In this document: positions 1-8,576 of the stretch, in pieces
Layout of the letters: each line of letters opens with the position of its first letter
Numbering within the stretch: position 1 is the stretch's first letter
Notes under the pieces: generated by a model
What the model was told of the DNA's origin: nothing
The model's input: only the letters and a program-made list of their open reading frames with translations
Database searches by the model: none
Made by a program: the position numbers and the translations under genes
Origin: Paenisporosarcina sp. FSL H8-0542
GTDB taxonomy: Bacteria > Bacillota > Bacilli > Bacillales_A > Planococcaceae
DNA length: 64,000 bases
Direction of reading: 5' to 3'
Assembly: GCF_038632915.1 (NCBI RefSeq)
Contig: NZ_CP152050.1
Span: forward strand, 2,697,001 to 2,761,000

Positions 1-600
1 TGCGGGTGCTCTTTTGACCATTCCCGAAAATACATCAAAACTCCCACCGACCCCTTGAAAAACAAGAACGTTTGGAAGGTTAACCAGGTTTCTCTTTATC
101 CATATTTCCTGTTTTGGGCTGCCGAGTGCAACGAATAATATCTTCGCTCCACTTTCATGAATACGTTGTACCAAAGCTGCCTCATCTTTCTCATAACCAT
201 TTGTATATCCAGCAACGGTCAGAAGTGGTCTCTCTTTTTGAATCTCTGAAATCGCTTTAGTCACGACTTCTTCTTTTGCCCCATAAAAATAAACCGGATG
301 GCCTTGTGATGCGGCGAAGTCCAGTAGTTCCCCCATCATGTCTACCCCAGTAACACGGGAAGTAATCTTGCCACCTCTTAGTTTTGATGCCAATAAGACA
401 CCAACGCCATCAGGAATCTGGAAAGTTGATTCATTAATTAACGTTTTCACTTGTGGATCCCGATTTGCAGTTATGACTTTTTCCGGGTTTACTGCGATAA
501 TTGTTGACTGCTCATTACGAGCCATTTTCTGTTGTAATTCACTGATAATTCCTTCATATGTTAATGGCGATACATCCACGCCTAAGTAGGTCTCTTTCAC
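1..600 (-). CDS. tagA: WecG/TagA/CpsF-family glycosyltransferase, 3' end cut by window edge
   Basis: Translating the minus strand from a GTG at 600 (AUGAGG-type RBS nine bases upstream, in-frame stop just before it) gives 200 codons without a stop, running off the left edge. Hallmarks are PDGVG at residues 63-67 and GSPKQEIWI at 160-168, as in enzymes that transfer N-acetylmannosamine to undecaprenyl-PP-GlcNAc at the inner face of the membrane. Family members are about 240 residues, so roughly 40 are missing. It is divergent from csaB; TagA and CsaB act together on the pyruvylated wall polymer in Paenibacillus alvei, so an SCWP role is the best inference. Teichoic acid linkage-unit synthesis is the alternative. 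Confidence 0.88.
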   Translation of the reverse strand, partial: MKETYLGVDVSPLTYEGIISELQQKMARNEQSTIIAVNPEKVITANRDPQVKTLINESTFQIPDGVGVLLASKLRGGKITSRVTGVDMMGELLDFAASQGHPVYFYGAKEEVVTKAISEIQKERPLLTVAGYTNGYEKDEAALVQRIHESGAKILFVALGSPKQEIWIKRNLVNLPNVLVFQGVGGSFDVFSGMVKRAPA

Positions 601-703
601 TATTTACAGCCTCATTTCGTTCACATTCAATTGATATAGTATAGCAGATTCTTTGTTTAGTTGCATAGCATCCGTGACAAGTGATAAAATTTGGACATAA
701 GAC

Positions 704-729
704 GCTTTCACTTCGTTGTGAAAGCTTTT
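704..729 (+). terminator. Terminator-like hairpin in a divergent intergenic region
   Basis: An 8-bp perfect stem (GCTTTCAC/GTGAAAGC) with a TTCGTT loop is followed by TTTTG. It lies between two divergent genes, where no terminator is needed, so it may attenuate the csaB leader or be a relic. Confidence 0.4.
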
Positions 730-766
730 GTTATGGAAATTAAAAAGATAAATTTCTGTTATTATT

Positions 767-990
767 ATGTCTAGCTACAAGCGCCAGCTCACACTTAAGC
801 TTCAGAAACTCATTCGGAAACAGGTTTCCGATTCGCTTCTTCCAGCGCCAGATCCAGTTGCACAGGCCAACCCGCTCCTAAGCTTCGCAACTTCATTCGA
901 AAACAAGTTTTCGATTCAGTTGCTCCAGCGCCAGAGTCGGATTAGATTGGCCTGTTCCACATTTTAGAGCGTTGAGCTATAGTGGCGCTT
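767..990 (+). repeat. Dispersed intergenic repeat element, copy 1
   Basis: It begins ATGTCTAGCTACAAGCGCCA and ends TAGTGGCGCTTTCCGC. The ends form an 8-bp perfect inverted repeat (AAGCGCCA at 779-786, TGGCGCTT at 983-990), with an inner GCTCA/TGAGC pairing (787-791 with 973-977). Inside, two related blocks of about 60 bp run from AAGCTTC to CCAGCGCCAGA. A second copy lies in reverse at 27953-28125. A 66-codon frame inside (767-967) only reads through the repeat and is not called. Confidence 0.7.
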
Positions 991-1018
991 TCCGCTTTTC
1001 TTAAAAGGAGGACTTCAT

Positions 1019-2128
1019 TTGAAAATTGTATTATCCGGCTTCTATGGTCTTGGTAACACAGGAGACGAAGCGATACTAAAAGCGATCGTAGATAATCTGC
1101 GTTCTGAATTAAACAATCCTGAGATCACTGTGTTTTCCCTATCGCCTGAATTAACAGCGAAGGAACATGGCGTGAAATCTGTTTATCGTGGATGGAGACA
1201 TCAAAATAAGGAAAAAGTAAGAGCGTTGCGTGATGCAGACTTATTGATTTCCGGTGGTGGCGGCTTGCTTCAAGACACTTACCCAACGAAGTTTTTATTC
1301 GGCCCGCTTCCTTATTATTTACTAATTGTGTTCTTAGCTAAACTTTGTGGAGCAAAAGTAATGTTCTTTTCACAAGGAATCGGCCCCGTTACCTCTACAT
1401 GGGGTAAGATTTTGATGAAAATCTTTGCTAACCTGGCTGACTTCGTCACGGTTCGTGACCAATATTCAAAAGACTATCTGCATTCACTCGGTGTTAAACG
1501 ACCTGAAACAGTGGTGACTGCTGATATCGTTTTCGCATTCCGAGCAGACGAAGAAAACTCGGCATATGATTCACTTCCTTTAAAAGGTGACGAAAAAATC
1601 GTTGCCGTTACTGTACGTCCATGGTTTGAGCATCCGGACTACATTGAAAAGATGGCTCATTTATTAGATGAGTTAATAGAACAACGTGGCGTTACACCGG
1701 TTTTCGTTCCAATGGAAGGAAAATATGATGTACCTGCTTCCAATGATGTATTGTCACATATGAAACATGCAGACAAAACATATATGCTTGGTTCTGATTT
1801 TTCACCAAATCAATTCTTAAACTTTATCCGCCATGCGGATTTAACTGTCGGCTTGCGTTTACATGCTTTAATATTCTCAGCACTCAGCAATGTTCCTCAT
1901 CTTGGGTTCAGTTACGATAAGAAAGTAGAAAGCTTCCTAAAACGTTCTGGCATGTGGGACTACTCATTCCGTTTAGGTGAAATTGATCAGGCAAAACTTC
2001 TTGAGAATGCCCTTTATTTACTGGACAACAAAGAAGCTGCACAGAAAACAATGGAACCTAATGTCGATCAACTTCGTCGTGAAGCTATGCGCAACTTGGA
2101 TTTATTAAAAGAAAAATTCGGAAACTAA
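1019..2128 (+). CDS. csaB: CsaB, polysaccharide pyruvyl transferase
   Basis: A protein of 369 residues starting at TTG 1019 behind an AAAAGGAGG RBS. It opens with GFYGLGNTGDEA and carries SGGGGLLQD and FSQGIGPV, the signature of the polysaccharide pyruvyl transferase family. CsaB adds a 4,6-linked pyruvate ketal from phosphoenolpyruvate to a ManNAc residue of the secondary cell wall polymer in the cytoplasm; that ketal is the ligand of SLH domains. Eight SLH proteins are encoded in this window, which supports the assignment. It is six bases or so from the RBS region of the next glycosyltransferase gene and likely co-transcribed with it. Confidence 0.93.
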   Translation: MKIVLSGFYGLGNTGDEAILKAIVDNLRSELNNPEITVFSLSPELTAKEHGVKSVYRGWRHQNKEKVRALRDADLLISGGGGLLQDTYPTKFLFGPLPYYLLIVFLAKLCGAKVMFFSQGIGPVTSTWGKILMKIFANLADFVTVRDQYSKDYLHSLGVKRPETVVTADIVFAFRADEENSAYDSLPLKGDEKIVAVTVRPWFEHPDYIEKMAHLLDELIEQRGVTPVFVPMEGKYDVPASNDVLSHMKHADKTYMLGSDFSPNQFLNFIRHADLTVGLRLHALIFSALSNVPHLGFSYDKKVESFLKRSGMWDYSFRLGEIDQAKLLENALYLLDNKEAAQKTMEPNVDQLRREAMRNLDLLKEKFGN

Positions 2129-2143
2129 AGGAGATTGTCATTC

Positions 2144-3316
2144 ATGAAAATATTATTAGTCACGTCGTATGACTATCCTCATTTAGGTGGCCTTTCGACA
2201 CATATGACAACATTACAATCCGGGCTTGAAGCTCGTGGACATCAAGTGGATACTTTATCTTTCTCTGATGTACCAAAATGGAAACGTGATTTTATCGCAC
2301 GTGGTCCGTCGTTTATTTTAAACAAGATTTCTTTAGGTGCTGGTTATGTGTGGACGTTAGAACGTCGCCAGGCATTCCTCGAAAAAATGTTACGTGAAGA
2401 TAAATATAAAGCGTATGACGTAGTTAATGCGCAAGACGTATTCGCCACTCGCGCTTCTCTTGCAGCAGGTCTTCCGACAGTTACCACTGTTCATGGTTAT
2501 TTAACGTATGAAGGTATTTCAAAAGGATCTGTTGCTGAAGGATCAAAACATGCGGACAAGCTAATGGCAGTAGAACGTGTAGGTTACACGGCTACGCGCG
2601 AAGTCATTACAGTTGATACACGCATTAAAGATTATGTGAAGCGTGAAACAGGCGTTGACGGAACAATGATTAAAAACTTCATTGATGTAGATTCATTTAA
2701 ACCAGAAGTTGAACGTCGCCGTGAATTCCGTGACAAATATGGCTTAAATCAAGATGAACTTATCTTCTTTGTTCCACGTCGTTTAACTCGTAAAAATGGC
2801 GTTATTTATCCAGTATTGTCATTCCCGCCTGTTTTGGAGAAATTCCCGAACGCTCGTGTACTATTTGCAGGCACAGGTGAAATGTTTGATGAAATCAAAT
2901 CTAAAGCTGCAGAACTAGGCGTAGCAGATAACGTTACATTACTAGGAGCCGTAGCTCATAAAGACATGATCGAGTACTTTGCTCTAAGTGATGTTGTATT
3001 AGTTCCTTCTATATATAGTGCAGGAGTTGAAGAAGCGACATCCATTTCTGCTCTTGAAGCAATGGGCTCAGGTGTACCACTAATCGCTTGTGCTGTAGGT
3101 GGATTAAAAGAAATTGTTGACCATGAAAAAGATGGTCTACTTGTTGAAGAAAGAAACATTGAAGATCTTTCAAATGCCATGATTCACCTTCTTGAAAACC
3201 GTGAAGAAGGATCACAGCTGGCTGATGCTGCGCGCAAAAAAATCGTGGACCAGTATTCTCATTACGCAGCTGCCGAAAAATATGAAAGTATCTATAAACG
3301 TGCAATCTCTAAATAA
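2144..3316 (+). CDS. GT4-family glycosyltransferase
   Basis: 390 residues from ATG 2144, which is better placed (10 bases from AAAGGAG) than an in-frame TTG at 2135. It has the GT-B fold pattern: an N-terminal PHLGGLSTH acceptor loop, FFVPRRLTRKNG at the interdomain junction, and the C-terminal nucleotide-sugar site around EEATSISALEAMGSG with the family's E-x7-E spacing. It probably adds a sugar to the lipid-linked wall polymer made with csaB; donor and acceptor cannot be read from sequence. It follows csaB directly and ends at a strong terminator. Confidence 0.88.
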   Translation: MKILLVTSYDYPHLGGLSTHMTTLQSGLEARGHQVDTLSFSDVPKWKRDFIARGPSFILNKISLGAGYVWTLERRQAFLEKMLREDKYKAYDVVNAQDVFATRASLAAGLPTVTTVHGYLTYEGISKGSVAEGSKHADKLMAVERVGYTATREVITVDTRIKDYVKRETGVDGTMIKNFIDVDSFKPEVERRREFRDKYGLNQDELIFFVPRRLTRKNGVIYPVLSFPPVLEKFPNARVLFAGTGEMFDEIKSKAAELGVADNVTLLGAVAHKDMIEYFALSDVVLVPSIYSAGVEEATSISALEAMGSGVPLIACAVGGLKEIVDHEKDGLLVEERNIEDLSNAMIHLLENREEGSQLADAARKKIVDQYSHYAAAEKYESIYKRAISK

Positions 3317-3323
3317 TCTAAGG

Positions 3324-3351
3324 CTCCTTGCTCCTATAGCAAGGAGTTTTT
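3324..3351 (+). terminator. Rho-independent terminator of the csaB-GT4 operon
   Basis: A 9-bp perfect stem (CTCCTTGCT/AGCAAGGAG), loop CCTAT, then TTTTTC. Confidence 0.88.
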
Positions 3352-3370
3352 CTAAATAGGTAGGTGTAAG

Positions 3371-4891
3371 ATGAGTAACTTGAAGAAAGCAGCGTTATGG
3401 TCAACAGGACTTGCTTTATTACTGAAATTATCAGGGTTCGTTCGTGAAGCAGTAGTCGCGAATGAGTTTGGGGCATCAAATGAAACAGATGGCTACTTCC
3501 TCGCTTTCGGTTTTATTACATTAGTGGTGGCCATGATATCTACAGGCTTCAATAATGTATTTTTGCCAATGTATATTAAACGTAAAAAAACTGGATTGGA
3601 TACTAGTGAACAAAATGCGAATGCCCTCCTGAACTGGACAATGGTCATCTTTGGTTTTATCAGTATTTTGGGATGGTTTTTTGCGAAACAGTTTGTTCCC
3701 GTCATTTATCCCAATATGAAGGAAGGCATAGAGCCATATGCCGTTGAAATGACTCAGATTTTCTTTGCATTCATGATGTTAATCGCGTTAACCGGACTAT
3801 TGGATTCCTATCTTCAGTCCCGGCGCATATTTGTACCTTCACAATTAGCGAAGTTGTTAGCTACATTGATGGCAGCCATTTTCGCCATTTTCTTCAGTGA
3901 AGTATGGGGAATTTATTCACTGGTCTACGGATTTTTATTCGGAACGATTTTAGGTGTTGTTATTCAGTTATACTTCCTAGGCCGTTCCGATTATAAATGG
4001 CGTATGGATTTCACTATGGAGCCGGATTTCAAGAAAGCTTTCATTATATTGATTATCCCCTCTTTATTGAACTCTGTGGTTGGACAAATAAATCTGTTCG
4101 TCAATAAAGCTTTCGCATCTGGTGTGGGTGTCGCTGACGGTGCTGTTACGTATTTAAACAACTCATCGCTTCTAATCAGCATACCGAATGCGATTTATGC
4201 GACGACTCTAGCCGCGATTATATTCACTTTGATGAGTGAACAAACGGAAGATATTAAGAAATTTAAAGATACTTTTTTCCGTGGTATGGAAATTTCTCTT
4301 GTTACGTTGTTACCAATTACAGTGGGGTTATTGGTTGTTGGTGACGCTGCTGTGTCGTTCATTTATGAGCGTGGAAAATTCTCAGCGCAAGATACAGATA
4401 ATACGTATATTGCCTTGTTATTTTACCTACCAATTATCGTTTTCCAGGGAATGCAATTGATTCTATCCAAATCGATGTATGCTCGCGGAAAAACAGCTGT
4501 TGTATTCCGAATCAGTGTCACTACAATTTTATTAAACTTCTTATTAAACTGGTGGTTAGTTGATGATTACGGCTACCCTGCACTCGCCGTCTCGGCGTCA
4601 GTAGTCAGCATTTACTACTTTACAGTGTCTATGATTGTGGTTTACAGAGATTTAGGAATGTCTGAGTTTTCTCGATTTGCTCGTATGAGTGTCAGAGTGA
4701 TCATACCGGCAGTCCTTATGGGGCTTGTGGTTTGGGGAGCTAAGATCGCTTTAGGTGCAGAGGATTGGTATTCGCTAATCCAGCTAGCAGTGCTTGTGCC
4801 AATCGGTATAATCGTATATGCAGCGTCATTAAAAGTCACTTACCCGACTGGCTTCAATCGCATGTTGAGTATGGTGAAACGATCTAAATAA
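3371..4891 (+). CDS. MurJ/MviN-family lipid-linked glycan flippase
   Basis: 506 residues with about 13-14 hydrophobic segments. The N-terminus (LWSTGLALLLKLSGFVREAVVA, overlapping the first helix) and the FGASNETDGYFLAF stretch are typical of the MVIN family, part of the MOP superfamily that flips polyprenyl-PP-linked saccharides outward. The RBS is weak (TAGGTG). Its position behind csaB and a glycosyltransferase makes export of the SCWP repeat unit as likely as the lipid II role of MurJ. A terminator separates it from the preceding operon, so it may have its own promoter. Confidence 0.82.
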   Translation: MSNLKKAALWSTGLALLLKLSGFVREAVVANEFGASNETDGYFLAFGFITLVVAMISTGFNNVFLPMYIKRKKTGLDTSEQNANALLNWTMVIFGFISILGWFFAKQFVPVIYPNMKEGIEPYAVEMTQIFFAFMMLIALTGLLDSYLQSRRIFVPSQLAKLLATLMAAIFAIFFSEVWGIYSLVYGFLFGTILGVVIQLYFLGRSDYKWRMDFTMEPDFKKAFIILIIPSLLNSVVGQINLFVNKAFASGVGVADGAVTYLNNSSLLISIPNAIYATTLAAIIFTLMSEQTEDIKKFKDTFFRGMEISLVTLLPITVGLLVVGDAAVSFIYERGKFSAQDTDNTYIALLFYLPIIVFQGMQLILSKSMYARGKTAVVFRISVTTILLNFLLNWWLVDDYGYPALAVSASVVSIYYFTVSMIVVYRDLGMSEFSRFARMSVRVIIPAVLMGLVVWGAKIALGAEDWYSLIQLAVLVPIGIIVYAASLKVTYPTGFNRMLSMVKRSK

Positions 4892-4900
4892 TAGTTAGTG

Positions 4901-4930
4901 AGCTTTTGGCCAGTGCCAGAAGCTTTTTCT
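4901..4930 (+). terminator. Terminator after the flippase gene
   Basis: Stem AGCTTTTGG/CCAGAAGCT (one U-G pair) followed by TTTTTCTTTT. Confidence 0.8.
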
Positions 4931-5049
4931 TTTGATAAAGTCATTGTTAAACAATCATAATGAGTGAGGAGGCTTGCAAGTTCGTCCGAAGAAAAGAATC
5001 TGATTCGCTCTAATTTATATATAAAAAAATTGCCTTAATATAAAACTCA

Positions 5050-5083
5050 AAAGACCGTTTCGTAAAAATACGAAACGGTCTTT
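5050..5083 (-). terminator. Terminator of the SLH glucosaminidase gene
   Basis: A 15-bp perfect stem (5050-5064 with 5069-5083) and a 4-base loop. On the minus strand it is followed by TTTTGAGTTTT; it could act from both sides. Confidence 0.85.
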
Positions 5084-5091
5084 CCTATTTG

Positions 5092-7119
5092 CTAGTTAAT
5101 TTTCTTTACAAGTGTGTTGTTTGCATCTTTCTCACGAATCCACCCGAAATCTGCAGGTGAATTTTGATCTGATAACACTTTAAACCACTTATATCCATCC
5201 GCGCCAATGATTTCATCTAAAATCACCAATGGATAACCAAAGCTATTGTTAGCACCTAAATCTTTTACTTTGTATGTGAATAATAGATTATCGGATTTGA
5301 CTTCAGGAGTAGACCTCACGTTGATTACACCATTATGAGCTGTCATTGCCAATTGTTTCGCATTTACTCCACTATCCTTGTAACCTAGTAAAGTATCCCC
5401 ACGCCACATATATTGAGCAATCTTAGCTCCCCAGTTTGGATCAGAAGCATAATGAACATTCATTCCTGAAGATTTATTTCCAGGCGCCAAACCTTTAGCA
5501 TATGAGCCAGTAGGTGGACCATAGTTTAAGTTCACATAACGGGTCACGAATGCCACGACACTATCTTCAGGTTTGATATATGATTCTCCATCTTCAGGTG
5601 TTGAATCGAATACTTTAATACCGAAAAGATTGTTCTTCGTCTGTGCATTCACACTCATTCCTGAATCACTCTCATGCATCGCCGCACTAAGGATGAAGAG
5701 CGCGTTCACATTATACTTACTTTCCACTTCTTTTAAGAAAGCACCTAGCCCAATCAGTTTCGATTTAGTTAATGCCGTAGGATATTTTGAAGAAACAGTC
5801 TGTAAACGTTCCATAATGTATAGATTCAATTCATCTGCTGTATAGTTCGTTTTACTTCTTGCTGATAAGTATTGGAAATATGGATAGTGCTGACCTGCGA
5901 ATACACCATTCTCATGATAGAAATTGACGCCATCCTGAGAATAATATTTTTGAAGATTCGTCATAAATATTGGTGCAGGTCCAATTTGATAGCCACCAAA
6001 ACCAAATGATTTATTGGCATGATTATAAGTGAAATGTGTTAACACACCTGTAGATGACGGCATGTAGTAATCTTTATTTGTAATCAGCTCTTGCGGAATA
6101 TATTCAATTTCACTTTGTTTCGCAAAACCAATTGTCCCACCAGCTTGAACTTTTACATATTTGTCATTGGACTCCAGTAATTTTAATTCTCTACCATATT
6201 GAATATATGTGACTTGTTTTGAAAAAGTGTTATCTGAATAAATGACAGTAGTTGATCCCGGTGTGTAATGCTTTGCATAAGCAAGGCCATCTTTAATTTG
6301 AATCATTTCATTGCCTTTATAGATTGCTTTGGCAGAAGGGTTACTTCTGAAAGCAGCAGCTGCAGCATCATATGTAATATATTCCGATTGCCCTTTCACA
6401 AGTTGACCATCTTTAATTATGGCATTGTAGTATTTAGTTGTATCAATAGGTGGCTCAGGTTCAGGTTCAGTGGGTGGTGTTGGCACATAGCTCTCTTTCG
6501 CTTCTAAGAAACGTACGATAAATGCGGCTGCTTGCGCTCTAGTCGCATTAGACTTCGGTTCAAATCTCATTGTCCCATCGTCATTCGGAATACCGTTTAT
6601 AATTCCGTAATTAGTTGCATGAAAAATTGCTAATTTCGTTGCTGATGTCATTAAACTAGCATCTGAAAAAAGGGTTTCTTTTTTTACTAATTCCATTTTA
6701 CTGTAAATCAATGCATTTTCAATGGTCAAAGCAACTTGCTCACGTGTAATCAAGGCATCAGGATTAAATCTATCTGACGTTACGCCTTGCATAATACCTG
6801 CACCAGCCACAGCATTAACAGAAGCAGCTAATGTCATATTTGGTGTAACATCCTTAAAAGTGGCTTGTGCTTCAGGTAAATTTAAAGCTCTTTTTATGAA
6901 TGCTGCAAATTGAGCACGTGTTACTTGTTCTTCTTGGCCGTATTTTCCTTCTCCATAACCTAACAATATTCCCCGTTTAACAGCTTCTCTCATCTCAGGT
7001 GCTAAAGTACCGGTAATATCATCATGGCTATCGGCTTTTACTTTTTGTGTCGTCAATAACATCGTAAATGCCAACGTGAACATGACCACAAGAAGCAAAC
7101 CCTTCTTTATATGTTTCAT
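5092..7119 (-). CDS. SLH-anchored peptidoglycan glucosaminidase
   Basis: 675 residues. ATG 7119 is chosen because GGAGG sits 8 bases upstream; frames starting further up overlap the RBS. A signal peptide (about residues 1-29) is followed by three SLH motifs with VTRAQ near 66, ITREQ near 124 and ATRAQ in the third, then a Pro/Glu-rich linker (PTPPTEPEPEPP). The C-terminal half has a GH73-like glucosaminidase block (FILSAAMHESDSGMS, NNLFGIKVFD) with its likely catalytic Glu in MHES, and an SH3-like tail (INVRSTPEV). It should cleave the GlcNAc-MurNAc bond while held on pyruvylated SCWP. It is a single gene with its own terminator. LytD-type autolysins are the nearest relatives I recognise. Confidence 0.9.
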   Translation of the reverse strand: MKHIKKGLLLVVMFTLAFTMLLTTQKVKADSHDDITGTLAPEMREAVKRGILLGYGEGKYGQEEQVTRAQFAAFIKRALNLPEAQATFKDVTPNMTLAASVNAVAGAGIMQGVTSDRFNPDALITREQVALTIENALIYSKMELVKKETLFSDASLMTSATKLAIFHATNYGIINGIPNDDGTMRFEPKSNATRAQAAAFIVRFLEAKESYVPTPPTEPEPEPPIDTTKYYNAIIKDGQLVKGQSEYITYDAAAAAFRSNPSAKAIYKGNEMIQIKDGLAYAKHYTPGSTTVIYSDNTFSKQVTYIQYGRELKLLESNDKYVKVQAGGTIGFAKQSEIEYIPQELITNKDYYMPSSTGVLTHFTYNHANKSFGFGGYQIGPAPIFMTNLQKYYSQDGVNFYHENGVFAGQHYPYFQYLSARSKTNYTADELNLYIMERLQTVSSKYPTALTKSKLIGLGAFLKEVESKYNVNALFILSAAMHESDSGMSVNAQTKNNLFGIKVFDSTPEDGESYIKPEDSVVAFVTRYVNLNYGPPTGSYAKGLAPGNKSSGMNVHYASDPNWGAKIAQYMWRGDTLLGYKDSGVNAKQLAMTAHNGVINVRSTPEVKSDNLLFTYKVKDLGANNSFGYPLVILDEIIGADGYKWFKVLSDQNSPADFGWIREKDANNTLVKKIN

Positions 7120-7242
7120 TCTCATTTCCTCCAATTATTGTGACTATTTCCATTTTAATAGAATAATTGGTATAATAAAAGGTTTTTTGGGTAATTATAA
7201 AATAGATAAAGATTTTTACCCATAAAATGGAACAAAATGAAA

Positions 7243-7272
7243 AGCCATTCGTCTAAACTAGTACGAATGACT
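7243..7272 (-). terminator. Terminator-like hairpin, second of a related pair
   Basis: A 10-bp stem with one mismatch (7243-7252 with 7263-7272). On the minus strand it ends in GGCTTTTCATTTTG. It closely resembles the hairpin at 7330-7357, as if a terminator had been duplicated. Confidence 0.55.
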
Positions 7273-7329
7273 ACTTTTTAATTAATAGGTTTAACCCTAC
7301 AAAATTTGGGGATATTAATAATAAAGAAA

Positions 7330-7357
7330 AGCCATTTGCCTCATTAGACAAATGACT
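7330..7357 (-). terminator. Terminator of the SLH NlpC/P60 gene
   Basis: A 9-bp stem with one mismatch; the minus-strand transcript continues CTTTTCTTTATT. Confidence 0.7.
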
Positions 7358-7369
7358 TCGAACATAATA

Positions 7370-8392
7370 TTATTTTGCCATTATAGCGCTGTACACCGCT
7401 GCTGAGAATTCAGCACGAGATGCTTCAGCATTAACTTTGTAATACGATGTTTGGAAAACTGTTGTTTGGTCAATTGTTTTTAATGCAACAATTGGATCGT
7501 GAGCCCAATACGTTTTTGGAACATCATTATATATAGAGGCCGTGTGAACTTGATTTTCTGTTGCAGCAGAAATTTTGAATGCACGGTCTAAAATTACGGC
7601 TAATTGTGATTTTGTTAAAGAATCATTCATTCCAAATCTTCCTGAAGTATAACCACTTAATATACCTGCTTCGTTCATTGCCGCTATATCTTTAGCAAAA
7701 GTATGATTTGTTGGAACATCAGAAAATCGAGATTGATTCTTAGGCGTTAATTTTAATACTCTATTTACCATCGCGGCAGCTTGTCCACGAGTAACTTCAG
7801 CATTCGGACGGAATTGTTGGTTTTCAAAACCATTGATTACACCATCCATATTTAGTTCCTTAATTGCTACATAGGCTGGATGCGTTGATTTCACATCCGT
7901 GAAATTACCATTTGTTACGGGTGGTGTAGATGCAACTGATGCACTTCCAATTCGTTTAGCACCCATATAATATTTTCCCCAGTAGTATGGGTCGTTTATG
8001 CTCGCTATTGCAATTCCTTTAGAAGAAGTTGCTGAGATAAATTGGCTATTTCCAATATAAATTCCTACATGAGATGTGTATCCCAAGTTATCGAAGAAAA
8101 CTAAGTCTCCCGGTTGAAGATTTGATTTTGAAACAGAAGTGCCCTGTGAATATTGATTGGCAGCTGTTCTATTTAATGATATACCAGCAATATTTTTGAA
8201 AACATAAGATGTATATCCAGAGCAGTCAAACCCTGATGGAGTAATTCCACCATATTGGTATGGGACGCCCTGTAATGTTTTAGCGTAGTTCACGATTTCA
8301 TTTTCTGTTGAAGCACTGGCTTGAGTCGTCATAAATGGCGCCACTGAGATCAGTAACACAGCGATGATCATCTGAGTAATACGTTTCTTCAT
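7370..8392 (-). CDS. SLH-anchored NlpC/P60 peptidoglycan endopeptidase
   Basis: 340 residues from ATG 8392, placed behind GAGGTGG; longer upstream frames lack an RBS. After a signal peptide (about 1-28) comes an NlpC/P60 domain (about 30-155) with PSGFDCSGY carrying the nucleophile Cys57, and TSHVGIYIG with His108. The C-terminal half has three SLH motifs (VTRGQ, LTKSQ, ASRAE). The family hydrolyses D-Glu-(meso-DAP or L-Lys) links in stem peptides. Here the catalytic domain is N-terminal and the anchor C-terminal, opposite to its neighbours. It is monocistronic. Confidence 0.9.
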   Translation of the reverse strand: MKKRITQMIIAVLLISVAPFMTTQASASTENEIVNYAKTLQGVPYQYGGITPSGFDCSGYTSYVFKNIAGISLNRTAANQYSQGTSVSKSNLQPGDLVFFDNLGYTSHVGIYIGNSQFISATSSKGIAIASINDPYYWGKYYMGAKRIGSASVASTPPVTNGNFTDVKSTHPAYVAIKELNMDGVINGFENQQFRPNAEVTRGQAAAMVNRVLKLTPKNQSRFSDVPTNHTFAKDIAAMNEAGILSGYTSGRFGMNDSLTKSQLAVILDRAFKISAATENQVHTASIYNDVPKTYWAHDPIVALKTIDQTTVFQTSYYKVNAEASRAEFSAAVYSAIMAK

Positions 8393-8539
8393 TTTCCACC
8401 TCATGTAATTTTTGGAACCTAGACATAATATCTGGTTCATTTCTATAGTTTTAACAATCTATTTTAAATAATATCAGACATTTCATGATAGTTACTTTAC
8501 GTTTAGGTTACAATTGTGTAACAATCGACAGAAAATTAA

Positions 8540-8570
8540 AAAACTCGAGGCGATAATCGCTTCGAGTTTT
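8540..8570 (-). terminator. Terminator of the SLH subtilase gene
   Basis: Stem AAAACTCGAGGCGA/TCGCTTCGAGTTTT with one G-U pair and a 3-base loop. Confidence 0.85.
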
Positions 8571-8576
8571 TCTTTT

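Noticed and set aside
767-967. 66-codon plus-strand ORF before csaB
   Set aside because: It lies wholly in the dispersed repeat element, has no RBS and repeats its own words; not a gene.
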